This document shows positions 9,064 to 17,235 of a stretch of DNA of 64,000 bases, one piece after another. The position numbers and the translations under genes are program-made. The notes beneath the pieces were generated by a model. It was not told where the DNA came from. It did not search any database and saw nothing but the letters and a program-made list of their open reading frames with translations. Origin of the DNA: Thermomicrobiales bacterium (GTDB lineage: Bacteria; Chloroflexota; Chloroflexia; Thermomicrobiales; UBA6265); contig JAHBVL010000004.1 of NCBI GenBank assembly GCA_019637585.1, positions 62,001 through 126,000 on the forward strand. The letters are read 5' to 3'. Each line of letters starts with the position of its first letter. Position 1 is the stretch's first letter.

Positions 9064-9845
9064 GTTCTTCCTCCCACTCCTATCGGTGAAAAATGTTCGA
9101 TCAATGCATCCACCAGCCCGCTCATCTCCTGCGTGCCGGCCCGGATGGTCCGCAGCCCCGAGCCATCGGCAGCGCGAGCGGTTGTGTCGCCAAGACATGC
9201 CGCCGGAATGTTCGAGATATCCCCCGCTGTCATGCCTGCCTGGCCCAGCCGCTGCAGCAAACCGTCGACTGCGGATGGGCTGGAAAAGGTGAATGCGTCG
9301 ATTGTTCCCCGCTCCAACAGCGCGGGCAGATCATCGCCGCCCGAACCAGTCACCGTTCGATAGGCATCGACGACATGAACGTCGATGCCCCGCGCTTCGA
9401 GCCCGAGTCGCAGATCGGGTCGCGCGATCGCCGAAGACGGAGCAAGCACCCGGTTCTGCGGCCCGGCCGGCATTGTCGACGACAGCGTTGCCGAGTCGTG
9501 CCGTTCCGGTATGAAGTCTGGGTCTCTGCCGAGGAGCTCCTGTACCGCCTGGCCGGTCGACAGCCCGATTGCCGCGATGCTGACCTCGTCGAGCATGCCC
9601 GTGAGTCCAGCGTCGCGCAGCGCCTCCACAGCGTTGGCGCTGGTGAACACGATCCAGTCGAACGCACCCATCGACAGATCGCGAAGCGCCGCTTCGAGGG
9701 GCCTGGTTTCAAAAGGGGGGAGAATAGCAATGCAGGGATAGGAAACTGGCACGGCGCCTTGCTCGATCAAGAGACGATCGAGCGTCGCGGCTCTGGCCAG
9801 CGGGCGGGTGTTGACAACATGGCGCCCAGTCAGTGCGCCAGTCAC
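9060..9845 (-). CDS. hemD: Uroporphyrinogen-III synthase
   Basis: This 261-residue protein has the low-conservation two-domain HemD fold. It opens with [20 protein letters not shown] and has the signature [13 protein letters not shown] at about residues 64-76. The second half contains [15 protein letters not shown] and [17 protein letters not shown]. It cyclises hydroxymethylbilane with ring-D inversion. It overlaps hemC (ATGA) upstream and hemB (GTGA) downstream. The call rests strongly on both motif and position. Confidence 0.92.
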   Translation of the reverse strand: MTGALTGRHVVNTRPLARAATLDRLLIEQGAVPVSYPCIAILPPFETRPLEAALRDLSMGAFDWIVFTSANAVEALRDAGLTGMLDEVSIAAIGLSTGQAVQELLGRDPDFIPERHDSATLSSTMPAGPQNRVLAPSSAIARPDLRLGLEARGIDVHVVDAYRTVTGSGGDDLPALLERGTIDAFTFSSPSAVDGLLQRLGQAGMTAGDISNIPAACLGDTTARAADGSGLRTIRAGTQEMSGLVDALIEHFSPIGVGGRT

Positions 9846-10780
9846 GACGGCACCCCCAAAAGTTCGTCCGCTCCAAGCGCCATCGCCTGACGCGCCAGAT
9901 CACCTCCGGCTGCGAGGGCTGCTTCCACACTGGCACAGTCGTCTTCGAGCGAAACATCGACCGATCGCGATCCGTCGAGCGCCACCACCCGGCCCATCAG
10001 CCGAATCCTTCCCTGCTCGACTTCTCCCAGCGCGCCAACAGGGGTCGAACAGCCGCCGCCCAACGACGAGAGAAACGACCGTTCCGCGGCGACAGCCATG
10101 GTCGTGGCCATATCGCCGATCGATGCGGCCAGAGCGAGCGATGTCGCATCCTCCCTGCACTGGACAGCCAATGCGCCCTGTCCCGGCGCAGGCAGAAACT
10201 CCACGACCGGAAGCTCCTGCGTTGCCCGGTCGAGCAACCCCAGCCGCTCGAGTCCGGCACGGGCCAGCACGATGGCATCGAAGCCATGAGTGGGGTCGTC
10301 GAGTTTGCGCAAACGCGTTTCGACATTGCCCCGAATCGAAATCGGATCGAGATCTGGCCGGGAACGGCGAAGCTGCGCCGCCCGGCGCAGACTGCTCGTC
10401 CCCACGCGGGCGCCCACCGGCAGCGCATCGAGCGTCGGGGCGGTCCGTCCGATCAGAACGTCGGCAACCGATTCCCGAGCCGGTACCGCGCCGACGGTCA
10501 AACCAGGGCGCTGCTCGACCGGTAGATCCTTCAGGCTATGAACGGCAAAGTCGATCTCATGCGAAAGCAAGGCCGATTCGATCTCATCGGTGAAGACACC
10601 CTTGCCGCCCAGAAGGGGCAATGGCGTATCGAGCAACCGATCTCCGGTCGTCGTGAATTCCCGGAGGACGAATCGCGCTTCCGGGTGTGCCGCTGTCAAA
10701 GTCGCGAGCACCGTATTTGCCTGAATCAAAGAGAGTCTGGAGCTTCGAGCACCGATGACAAACGAGTTCCGCGAGGACAT
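9842..10780 (-). CDS. hemC: Porphobilinogen deaminase (hydroxymethylbilane synthase)
   Basis: This 312-residue enzyme polymerises four porphobilinogens. Visible motifs are IGARSSRLSLIQAN at the N-terminus, IDFAVHSLKDLP with the catalytic Asp region, VGTSSLRRAAQLRR, FLPAPGQGALAVQ, and GGGCSTPVGA, whose cysteine attaches the dipyrromethane cofactor. The start at 10780 is preceded by a modest AGGGGTGG. A longer frame to 10855 lacks similarity. It is the first gene of the tightly overlapped hemCDBE-cgoX-hemQ run, 113 nt after hemH. Confidence 0.95.
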   Translation of the reverse strand: MSSRNSFVIGARSSRLSLIQANTVLATLTAAHPEARFVLREFTTTGDRLLDTPLPLLGGKGVFTDEIESALLSHEIDFAVHSLKDLPVEQRPGLTVGAVPARESVADVLIGRTAPTLDALPVGARVGTSSLRRAAQLRRSRPDLDPISIRGNVETRLRKLDDPTHGFDAIVLARAGLERLGLLDRATQELPVVEFLPAPGQGALAVQCREDATSLALAASIGDMATTMAVAAERSFLSSLGGGCSTPVGALGEVEQGRIRLMGRVVALDGSRSVDVSLEDDCASVEAALAAGGDLARQAMALGADELLGVPS

Positions 10781-10893
10781 TCCCACCCCTGCCAACCAAC
10801 TGCTGGCAAAGGGTATCGACGATGAGCGACAATAGGGAGGCGACAATCTCCCCAAACATCACCGATTCTGAGGAAATCTAGGCACGAACTTCG

Positions 10894-11994
10894 TCAGGCG
10901 GTTGCTGGCACTGGAATCTGCGCGCCCGCGTTGCGCGCTCCGGCTCCCAGGAGACAGCAGTTGACCGGGCAGATATCGTGCGTCGGCCCCCGTTTGCCCA
11001 CCGATGGGCGAACCGGATTGGCAGTCATCCGCTCCTGTACCAGCTCCCGAATCATCCGCACGAAGCGGCGGTGCACACCAACAGTCGGCACACGGTGAAA
11101 GTGAAGACCGAGCGACTCGGCAGTTTCGAGTGCTTCGGTATCGAGATCGAACAGGATCTCCATGTGGTCGCTGATGAATCCGACTGGAACGACAACGGCA
11201 TCCGTGACGCCGTCTTTCACGACGTCGGCGAGCACGTCCAGAATATCTGGCTCGAGCCAGGGAACCTGGGGCGGCCCGCTGCGACTCTGGTATGCCAGCT
11301 GGTGAATGGGAAATCCCGCACCTTCGGCAATGAGACGCGAGGCTTCGGCCAGTTGCAGCTCATACGCACAATGCCGGGCCATGCTCTCTGGAATGCTGTG
11401 CGCGGTGAAGATCAGTCGGGTCGTCGGCAACCGATCGGCGGGAATGCCGGCAAACGCCTGACGCGTCAGTTCGGTCATTGGCTCGATGAAACCCGGATGG
11501 TTGTAGAACGTCCGAACCTTGTCAAATTCCGGCGCGCCATCCCCAACCTCAGCCAGCGCGCGCGCCATGTCTTCGCGATACTGGCGGCACCCTGAATAGG
11601 AGCTCAACGCCGACGTGACGAACACAAGGCCGCGCCGAACACCGTCGTCGCGCATCTGCCGAACGGTGTCGGTGACGAACGGTTCCCAGTTGCGGTTGCC
11701 GAAGTAGACGGGGAGGTCGATCCCGGCAACGGCGAATTCCCGCTCGATCGCTGCAATCAGCGCTCGATTCTGGGCATTGATCGGACTCACCCCACCGAAA
11801 TGGAGATAGTGCTCGGCAACCTCTTCCAGCCGGGTTCTCGGGATATTCCGGCCGCGAGTGACGTTCTCGAGAAACGGCATGACATCACCCGGACCTTCGG
11901 GCCCGCCGAACGACAGAACAAGCAAGGCGTCGTACGTCCTCGCCTCGTCGTCGAAACGCCTGTTGTCCTGGGATGTTGCGCCGAAGATCGTCAC
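10894..11994 (-). CDS. hemH: Ferrochelatase, coproporphyrin type (CpfC/HemH)
   Basis: This 366-residue enzyme inserts Fe(II) into the porphyrin. It closely resembles actinobacterial ferrochelatases: LLVLSFGGPEGP, FLENVTRGR, HYLHFGGVSPIN and YFGNRNWEPFV. The active-site histidine is in IFTAHSIPESM. The C-terminal CPVNCC, together with a cysteine in SSYSGCRQY, resembles the ligands of the [2Fe-2S] cluster known in actinobacterial enzymes, though cluster binding is not certain. The start is GTG with AGGA 8 nt upstream. The late pathway here suggests coproporphyrin III as substrate. Confidence 0.94.
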   Translation of the reverse strand: MTIFGATSQDNRRFDDEARTYDALLVLSFGGPEGPGDVMPFLENVTRGRNIPRTRLEEVAEHYLHFGGVSPINAQNRALIAAIEREFAVAGIDLPVYFGNRNWEPFVTDTVRQMRDDGVRRGLVFVTSALSSYSGCRQYREDMARALAEVGDGAPEFDKVRTFYNHPGFIEPMTELTRQAFAGIPADRLPTTRLIFTAHSIPESMARHCAYELQLAEASRLIAEGAGFPIHQLAYQSRSGPPQVPWLEPDILDVLADVVKDGVTDAVVVPVGFISDHMEILFDLDTEALETAESLGLHFHRVPTVGVHRRFVRMIRELVQERMTANPVRPSVGKRGPTHDICPVNCCLLGAGARNAGAQIPVPATA

Positions 11995-12122
11995 TGGGGT
12001 TCCTGTTCGCTCAGTCCGAAAGCGCCGCCTGCGCTTCGCCTAAAGAACATCACACATCAGAGGGAACTTGTGCAAATCAGCACATCGAGAGAGGGCACCT
12101 GCACGGGTTCTCCCGGACAAGC

Positions 12123-12150
12123 GAATCCCGGGTGGCTGGACCCGGGATTC
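12123..12150. other. Perfect 11-bp hairpin in the gap upstream of hemH
   Basis: GAATCCCGGGT (12123-12133), loop GGCTGG, ACCCGGGATTC (12140-12150). No T-run follows on either strand, so it is not a standard terminator. It lies about 130 nt upstream of the hemH start and could be part of its leader or an operator. It stands out because the rest of the 11995-12580 gap is unstructured by eye. Confidence 0.6.
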
Positions 12151-12195
12151 GGAAAAAGGGGGGAGGATTTTTCGGTGTTCTGGCGCTGTTGGGGG

Positions 12196-12549
12196 TCAGT
12201 CCGCCAGGTCCACCGACGAAATTTGGGAAGTTGTCATCTGTAATCGTCTGGCGACTCGTTGAACCGACGAGCCACCATTGGCGTGGTCTGGGGACGAGAC
12301 GGTTTGAACGCGGGCCACCGTCCAGCCGGCTGGATGCACTTCGGGTCGCGGGTAGCCGTTGTCCGATGAAAGAAGACCCCGCAGACATCCATCCGCACCG
12401 ATCCAGAGCTGACCGAACGATTCGATCCCTTCGATCTCGCCGCCGGTGTTGTCCATATCTGTCCACTCCATCAACTGAGAGCCAGTCGACCACTGAGACC
12501 CATTCTGGAGCAGGCGGATTAACGGCAGATGAACAAACGATAAACTCAT
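12196..12549 (-). CDS. Possible hypothetical protein, 117 residues
   Basis: This is the only credible frame in a 586-nt gap. It opens MSLSFVHLPLIRLLQNGSQW and includes GGEIEGIESFGQLWIGADGCL, with mixed polar composition and no recognisable domain. The ATG lacks a Shine-Dalgarno site. It would be divergent from the VOC gene at 12581, with only 31 nt between starts. It may be spurious. Confidence 0.25.
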   Translation of the reverse strand: MSLSFVHLPLIRLLQNGSQWSTGSQLMEWTDMDNTGGEIEGIESFGQLWIGADGCLRGLLSSDNGYPRPEVHPAGWTVARVQTVSSPDHANGGSSVQRVARRLQMTTSQISSVDLAD

Positions 12550-12580
12550 CGTAAGGCTCGAGTTAACGGTTCGGTGACAC

Positions 12581-12991
12581 ATGGAGCAATGGGCACAGAT
12601 GGCAGTGAAAGCGGTCGATCACGTGATGCTTGCCATTCCACCGGAGGGTGAGTCAGCTGCTCGCGCGTTCTACGCCGGGCTGCTCGGCTTGAGGGAAATC
12701 GAGAAACCCGAGCAGCTCAGGCAGCGTGGCGGACTGTGGTTTCAGATCGGCGGAGTGCAGCTCCATCTGGGAATCGACTCCGACTTTCGACCCGCCCGCA
12801 AAGCGCATGTCGCGTTCCGCGGCGACGATCTCGCCACACTTCGCCACGAGATAACCAGCGCAGGTTTGGCTATCACCGACGATGATCTCCTTCCAGGATT
12901 CGATCGATTCTACGTCGACGATCCCTTCGGCAACCGGCTCGAGTTCCTCTCCCCTGAACCCGGAAATGAGGCATCGGAATCACCCGAATAA
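12581..12991 (+). CDS. VOC (glyoxalase/bleomycin-resistance) family protein
   Basis: This 136-residue single-domain VOC protein contains VDHVMLAIPPEGESAARAFYAGLLGLREIEKP and the second half RFYVDDPFGNRLEFL. Possible metal ligands are H14 region, H57 region (VQLHLGI) and E near the end (RLEFL). A second in-frame ATG at 12599 could be the true start; neither has a strong ribosome site. Family members include dioxygenases, glyoxalases and antibiotic-binding proteins. The substrate is unknown. Confidence 0.85.
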   Translation: MEQWAQMAVKAVDHVMLAIPPEGESAARAFYAGLLGLREIEKPEQLRQRGGLWFQIGGVQLHLGIDSDFRPARKAHVAFRGDDLATLRHEITSAGLAITDDDLLPGFDRFYVDDPFGNRLEFLSPEPGNEASESPE

Positions 12992-13061
12992 GCCGCGGCA
13001 GTAATTTGGATATCCTGCACCAGGAATTCGCGTTCAATGGACAGGAAAGGAAACTCAGCCA

Positions 13062-13604
13062 ATGACCGTCTCTGTCAGCCGCCGCCGGATGCTGGCGTTC
13101 ATCAGCACCCTGCTTCTCATCCTCGCCGCCGGAGCATTCGCAACCCAGCCAGCGCCTCGAACTGCCACCGCACAGGAGGCCACACCGGTCGCAGCAGCCG
13201 TGCGCGAGGTGATGGTGTCCGGTTTCCCCGAAAACGCGAATGGTCAAGCGTTGCAGCTTCTGCGAACGGTCGTGCCCGCTGGCGTGGTGTTGCCGCAGCA
13301 CACGCATCCCGGCATGCAAGCTGCCTGGGTAGAGTCGGGCGTGCTGACCTATACCGTTGTCGAAGGTGGTTCGGTACCGGTGACACGAAAAGGGTCCGAG
13401 GGAAGTCCTGAGCCAGCCGAGATGCTCGGTCCCGGCGAAACGACCGATCTCCACCCCGGGGACGCCGTTGTGGAGATCGAAGGTGTCGTTCACTTCGGCG
13501 CAAACCTGGGCACCGAGGACGTCATCCTCTGGTCGGCGGTGCTCTTCGACCCGGATCTTCCCGCCGCAATTCCATTCGTCCCGGAAGCGACACCCGAGTC
13601 CTAG
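13062..13604 (+). CDS. Secreted cupin-domain protein
   Basis: This 180-residue protein has an N-terminal signal peptide (RRRMLAFISTLLLILAAGAFA), with probable cleavage near residues 27-38. A single cupin barrel follows, containing LPQHTHPGMQAAWVESGVLTYTV (HxH motif) and LHPGDAVVEIEGVVHFG. The histidines suggest a metal site. The VESG turn recurs many times in the anti-sigma-like protein at 61434. It is expected outside the membrane. The function is unknown. Confidence 0.85.
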   Translation: MTVSVSRRRMLAFISTLLLILAAGAFATQPAPRTATAQEATPVAAAVREVMVSGFPENANGQALQLLRTVVPAGVVLPQHTHPGMQAAWVESGVLTYTVVEGGSVPVTRKGSEGSPEPAEMLGPGETTDLHPGDAVVEIEGVVHFGANLGTEDVILWSAVLFDPDLPAAIPFVPEATPES

Positions 13605-13620
13605 TTACTCAGATCGCCCT

Positions 13621-13644
13621 CCTGCCGGCTAGGGCGCCGGCAGG
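13621..13644. terminator. Bidirectional hairpin between convergent genes
   Basis: CCTGCCGGC (13621-13629), loop TAGGGC, GCCGGCAGG (13636-13644): a perfect 9-bp GC-rich stem 16 nt after the cupin stop. It includes the last codons and stop of the aldo/keto reductase. There is no clear T-run. Confidence 0.5.
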
Positions 13645-14555
13645 AAGGGATAGTCGTGCGCCAGGCGTCCTTCGTTGGCTTCGAACACCCGGGTGGTCTT
13701 GAATCGCTCCATCGCGCCATCTTTGGCGGCGGGCGCGCTCTTGGCCAGCAACGCAGTGCGTTCCTCTGCCGTCAATGGCTTGAAGTCGGTTGCCGTGGCG
13801 ATGTTTTCCCGGAGCACTTCGAGCGAGTCCATTCCGGAGACAACGGTCGCGACCGGCAGACTCATGGCGTACCGCAGCGCGTCGGCAGGCGAGATGCCCA
13901 GGCCACCGGTGACGATGTCGCCACTGGCAAAGGATTTCATCCCGATCACCGCGATTCCCCGCTCCTGACAGATCGGCAGAATCTCTTTTTCGAAGCTCCG
14001 ATAGTGGGCATCGAGCACATTCAGCGGCATCATCACTGAGTCGAACGGAAAATCATGCGAGAGCATCCGCTTGAAGATATCGGGATGCTTGTGCCCGGTG
14101 AACCCGATGTACCGGACTTTGCCCTCTTCCTTCGCTTTGATCAGCGCCTCCGCCGATCCACCCGGAGCGAAAATCCAATCGGGGTCATCCTCCCAGACCA
14201 CTTCGTGCAGCTGCCAAAGGTCGAGATAGTCGGTCTTCAGCCGCTTCAGACTCTGCTCGAGTTTGAGCATCGAGTGTTTGGCCTTGCGATCGTGCGCGCA
14301 GTCCTTCGTCATCAGGAAGGCTTTTTGCCGGTAGCCATCCTGCGCCAATGCTTGCCCCATGCGGATCTCAGAATCGCCGCTGTTGTATTCCCAGGCATTG
14401 TCCATGAAATTGGCGCCGGCATCGATTGCTTCCTGAATTATTCGGATTCCGACAGAAGGATCTTCCGGGAATCCAATGTGAGCTCCGCCCACACCGAGCA
14501 GGCTTACCTCTTCGCCGGTCTTTCCGAATGGACGTCGTGGAATTCCGTTCGCCAC
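13629..14555 (-). CDS. Aldo/keto reductase
   Basis: This 308-residue TIM-barrel oxidoreductase opens with PRRPFGKTGEEVSLLGVGGAH. It has the catalytic Asp/Tyr region FMDNAWEYNSGDSE, the Lys strand AFLMTKDCAHD, and YLDLWQLHEV. The GTG at 14555 is chosen because AAGGAG lies 9 nt upstream; another GTG at 14561 would be too close. It uses NADPH in the family. It is convergent with the cupin gene and divergent from the toxin-antitoxin block. Confidence 0.9.
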   Translation of the reverse strand: MANGIPRRPFGKTGEEVSLLGVGGAHIGFPEDPSVGIRIIQEAIDAGANFMDNAWEYNSGDSEIRMGQALAQDGYRQKAFLMTKDCAHDRKAKHSMLKLEQSLKRLKTDYLDLWQLHEVVWEDDPDWIFAPGGSAEALIKAKEEGKVRYIGFTGHKHPDIFKRMLSHDFPFDSVMMPLNVLDAHYRSFEKEILPICQERGIAVIGMKSFASGDIVTGGLGISPADALRYAMSLPVATVVSGMDSLEVLRENIATATDFKPLTAEERTALLAKSAPAAKDGAMERFKTTRVFEANEGRLAHDYPFLPAP

Positions 14556-14679
14556 GTGCACGCACTCCTTCGCTTGCGAGGGTTCTCTCCCCACAATACC
14601 GTCCACCGGCAGTTGCCGCAAGCGGAGCCGATCGGCAGACACTCTCCCTGCACCGGGCGGTGCTATCCTTGGGAGCATC

Positions 14680-14698
14680 AGGTGACCACCTATGTGGT
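14680..14698. promoter_or_regulatory. Overlapping inverted repeats upstream of a toxin-antitoxin module
   Basis: AGGTG-AC-CACCT (14680-14691) overlaps ACCAC-CTAT-GTGGT (14685-14698). The pair ends 18 nt before the antitoxin start at 14716, where an autorepressor would bind. This is inferred from symmetry and position. Confidence 0.35.
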
Positions 14699-14715
14699 GC
14701 CGAAGGGTTGAATCA

Positions 14716-14994
14716 ATGCCTCAGGTCGGAATCCGCGAATTCAGAACGCATATCAGCGCAATCATGCGGCGGGTGCGCGACGACGGCGAGATCTTCGAGA
14801 TCACCAGACGGGGCAAGGTCGTGGCGCGTCTCCGCCCGATTCACCCCTGGGAGAAGGCGGCCGCTGATGGGCTTGCCTACAGCGACGCCGACCGGATCGC
14901 CTTCGAGGAAAAGCTTCGCCGGATCCAGGAGGAGCGCCGGGCTGCAGCGGAAAACCAGGACCCGGAAATGCCGGAGGATCATCGTCATGAGTAA
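14716..14994 (+). CDS. Phd/YefM-family antitoxin
   Basis: This 92-residue protein has the Phd N-terminal DNA-binding fold: VGIREFRTHISAIMRRVRDDGEIFEITRRGKVVARLRP. A charged helical C-terminus rich in E and R follows. The start at 14716 is preferred over 14692 because homologous antitoxins in this window begin just before the VGxRxL strand. Its stop overlaps the next gene by 8 nt. It is the first of three consecutive small genes ending in a PIN toxin. Confidence 0.88.
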   Translation: MPQVGIREFRTHISAIMRRVRDDGEIFEITRRGKVVARLRPIHPWEKAAADGLAYSDADRIAFEEKLRRIQEERRAAAENQDPEMPEDHRHE

Positions 14995-15250
14995 GGTCAC
15001 GCTGCGCGAGTTGAAAGAGAACACCCCGGCAATCGTGCGAGCGGTCGAAGAGGAATCAGCGGTCTACAACGTGACCCTTGATGGCGGCGCCGTCGCGGTG
15101 CTGGAACCGCAAGGACAACGTGTCGATCCAGATATCCACCGAGCATTCATGAAAAGGCATCGGAACATTGTCGATCTCATCGACAGGTACTGGACCAGCG
15201 AGAAGACATCGATGGAACTGTTGAGGGAGCAGCGGGACGACAACTCCTGA
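14987..15250 (+). CDS. Second small antitoxin-like protein
   Basis: This 87-residue protein reads MSKVTLRELKENTPAIVRAVEEES, which looks like a second Phd/prevent-host-death N-terminus. The beta strands VYNVTLDGGAVAVLEPQ follow, then a basic/acidic helix. It begins 8 nt inside the preceding antitoxin and its TGA overlaps the toxin ATG by 1 nt. By adjacency it is the more likely direct partner of the PIN toxin. The double-antitoxin layout is unusual. Confidence 0.75.
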   Translation: MSKVTLRELKENTPAIVRAVEEESAVYNVTLDGGAVAVLEPQGQRVDPDIHRAFMKRHRNIVDLIDRYWTSEKTSMELLREQRDDNS

Positions 15251-15687
15251 TGGTGATCGATGCCAGTGTTTGGCTGCGATTCCTGAATTCGGGAGAAGAG
15301 CATCATTCCGCCACATCGGCGTGGATCGAGAAGGTGGGATTTGCTGGCCGATCCTTCGCGGTTCCGGCGATATTCCTGGCCGAGATTGCCGGTGCGGTTG
15401 CCAGGTCGGGTACGCCGGACGATGTGTTGGATTTGGTCGTTGCTGAAATCGCGCAAAGCGGGTTCATCGAGGTCTATCCAGTTGACTCGTCGCTGATAGT
15501 CGATTCGGTGGCGATCATCAAGTCCACACGGCTCAAAGGCGCCGATGCCATCTACGCAGCCCTGGCGCTCAGACTGCACCTGCCACTGGTTTCGTGGGAC
15601 AAGGAACACCTCTCTCGCGCCAGTTCGGTTGTCGACGTCATGACTCCAGTCCAGGCACTGGAACGATTCCCGCTCCAGACAAGCTGA
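15250..15687 (+). CDS. PIN-domain toxin (VapC-like)
   Basis: This 145-residue PIN protein has its first acidic residue in MVIDASVWLRFL, the second in FLAEIAGAVAR, the third in LKGADAIYAALALRL and the fourth in LVSWDKEHL. All four acidic positions expected for a PIN ribonuclease are present. It is coupled to the upstream antitoxin by TGATG. It probably cleaves RNA when released from its antitoxin. Confidence 0.9.
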   Translation: MVIDASVWLRFLNSGEEHHSATSAWIEKVGFAGRSFAVPAIFLAEIAGAVARSGTPDDVLDLVVAEIAQSGFIEVYPVDSSLIVDSVAIIKSTRLKGADAIYAALALRLHLPLVSWDKEHLSRASSVVDVMTPVQALERFPLQTS

Positions 15688-15704
15688 CGGCCATGCCGAC
15701 TCTG

Positions 15705-15727
15705 GTCACATGCTAGACTCATGTGAC
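15705..15727. promoter_or_regulatory. Inverted-repeat operator candidate, GTCACATG-N7-CATGTGAC
   Basis: A perfect 8-bp inverted repeat (15705-15712 and 15720-15727) lies 29 nt before the antitoxin start at 15757. A further half-site TGTGAC follows near 15733. This placement suits autoregulation by the Phd/PIN complex. Confidence 0.5.
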
Positions 15728-15756
15728 TATCTGTGTGACTACATTGGAGCGCGTCC

Positions 15757-16017
15757 ATGCAAAAGGTAGGAGTCCGCGACCTGAAGATTCATGCGAGCGA
15801 AATCGTCCGCAGAATGCGAGAAGAGGGCGAATCGTTCGAAATCACCTATCGCGGGGAGACCGTTGGGCGGATTCTCCCAGCTGAGGCAAGAGGTTCGCAG
15901 GCGAAGCGCGAGGCGAGTTTCCGCCGCTGGTTGGACTTCGCAGACGAGATCGACAAAGAGCGAACGGATAGCGTTTCCGCAGAAGAGACAATGAGAGAAA
16001 TCAGGCGCGATCTTTGA
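15757..16017 (+). CDS. Phd/YefM-family antitoxin
   Basis: This 86-residue protein has VGVRDLKIHASEIVRRMREEGESFEITYRGETVGRILP, a standard Phd fold, followed by a charged helical tail. It closely parallels the antitoxins at 14716 and 16534, suggesting local duplication. Its TGA overlaps the TTG start of the PIN toxin. An inverted repeat upstream is the likely operator. Confidence 0.9.
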   Translation: MQKVGVRDLKIHASEIVRRMREEGESFEITYRGETVGRILPAEARGSQAKREASFRRWLDFADEIDKERTDSVSAEETMREIRRDL

Positions 16018-16448
16018 GAGTTGTGGATGCAAGCGCCTGGGTCAGCTTGTCGCTTGTCCGTGACGCGAATCACCAGGTGACGCGCCAATGGTTCGAACTG
16101 GATATCGCTTCCGGATCACTCTTCTATGCGCCATCGATCTTTCTGGTCGAAATCGCAGCCGCCTTCCGACGCCGAACTGGATCAGCTGAAACAGCCGCCG
16201 CGGCTGTGACGCAGATTGACCGGGACAATCTGTTCGAAATCTATGAGATGGACAGCGTCCTCATCGACCGGTCTGTTGAAGTTGCCTCTGGACTTGGTCT
16301 GAGGGCAGCAGATGCCGTTTATGTGGCGCTCGCAGCCATGCTCGGCGTCCCATTGATCACCTGGGATACCGAGCAACTTTCCCGTGCAGGCCGGATAGTC
16401 GACGTGACGACCCCGGCCGAAGCCCTTGCCTCTCAGCAGACGGATTGA
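16014..16448 (+). CDS. PIN-domain toxin (VapC-like)
   Basis: This 144-residue PIN protein starts at TTG, overlapping the antitoxin stop (TTGA). Acidic residues are in RVVDASAWVSL, FLVEIAAAFRR, RAADAVYVALA and LITWDTEQLSRA. The layout matches the toxin at 15250. It is probably an RNase held inactive by the preceding antitoxin. Confidence 0.9.
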   Translation: MRVVDASAWVSLSLVRDANHQVTRQWFELDIASGSLFYAPSIFLVEIAAAFRRRTGSAETAAAAVTQIDRDNLFEIYEMDSVLIDRSVEVASGLGLRAADAVYVALAAMLGVPLITWDTEQLSRAGRIVDVTTPAEALASQQTD

Positions 16449-16533
16449 CGAAGCAGCCGCGCACCAGCGTCGCGTCACCGACGTGATAGGATGTCCGGCA
16501 AGCAGGAAAAGAGTTCCACCACCGAGAACGATC

Positions 16534-16785
16534 ATGACCCAAGTGAGCATCGACGAACTCAGCAAGCACACCTCAGAAATCGCCCGACGTGTCCGGGAAG
16601 AGGGCGAAACGATCGACCTGACCGATCGAGGCACGGTCTTCGCCCGCATCGCCCCCGTGCCCGCGCTTCCCAAGAAGTCGTTCGAAGAAACCTGGGCCGA
16701 GCACGATCGGCTCGCGCGCGAAATCGGCAAGCGTTGGCCCAAAGGGGTGAGCGCTGCCGAGGCCATCTCCGAAGACCGTCGTTAG
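16534..16785 (+). CDS. Phd/YefM-family antitoxin
   Basis: This 83-residue protein contains QVSIDELSKHTSEIARRVREEGETIDLTDRGTVFARIAP, the Phd fold, plus a tail with GVSAAEAISEDRR. The start at 16534 is inferred by alignment with its neighbours; an upstream frame to 16426 lacks similarity. The ribosome site is weak. The PIN toxin follows immediately with no gap. Confidence 0.88.
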   Translation: MTQVSIDELSKHTSEIARRVREEGETIDLTDRGTVFARIAPVPALPKKSFEETWAEHDRLAREIGKRWPKGVSAAEAISEDRR

Positions 16786-17217
16786 GTGATCGTCGTCGAC
16801 GCGAGCGTTTGGATCAGCTCGTACATCGCCAATGAGCGGGATCACCATCACAGCCGACGACTCCTTCAAGCTGCCGGCCAGTCTGAGAACATCGTTGCGG
16901 TGCCGGCGACGCTGCTCCCCGAAATAGGCGGGGCACTGACTCGTCGCCTCAATGACTCCAGATTCGCGATAGAGGTTACGAACAACCTGTTGTCGAGGAG
17001 GGACATCCTGTTGTTCGATGTCGACCAATCCCTCGCATCCTCATCGGCCGCGTTCGCAGCCGAACTCCGGCTTCGCGGGTACGATGCCGTCTACGTGGCG
17101 CTGGCCTGGTCTCTGCGTGTCCCGCTGGTCACGCTTGACAGCGACCACCTCTTGCGGGCATCCGAACGCATCACCGTCTGGACACCCGAGGCTGCTCTCG
17201 ATGCAATCAATCGTTGA
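16786..17217 (+). CDS. PIN-domain toxin (VapC-like)
   Basis: This 143-residue PIN protein starts at GTG directly after the antitoxin TAG. Acidic residues are in IVVDASVWISSYI, LLPEIGGALTRR, RGYDAVYVALAWSL and LVTLDSDHLLRA. It is the third PIN gene in a row; the copies differ clearly in sequence, so this is an old array rather than a recent duplication. Confidence 0.9.
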   Translation: MIVVDASVWISSYIANERDHHHSRRLLQAAGQSENIVAVPATLLPEIGGALTRRLNDSRFAIEVTNNLLSRRDILLFDVDQSLASSSAAFAAELRLRGYDAVYVALAWSLRVPLVTLDSDHLLRASERITVWTPEAALDAINR

Positions 17218-17235
17218 CCGAAAGGACGCTCTGAC

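Noticed and set aside
12123-12150. T-box-like motif (GGGTGG...ACC) or terminator
   Set aside because: There is no T-box specifier structure, no tRNA-synthetase gene follows, and no T-run is present, so it is listed only as a hairpin.
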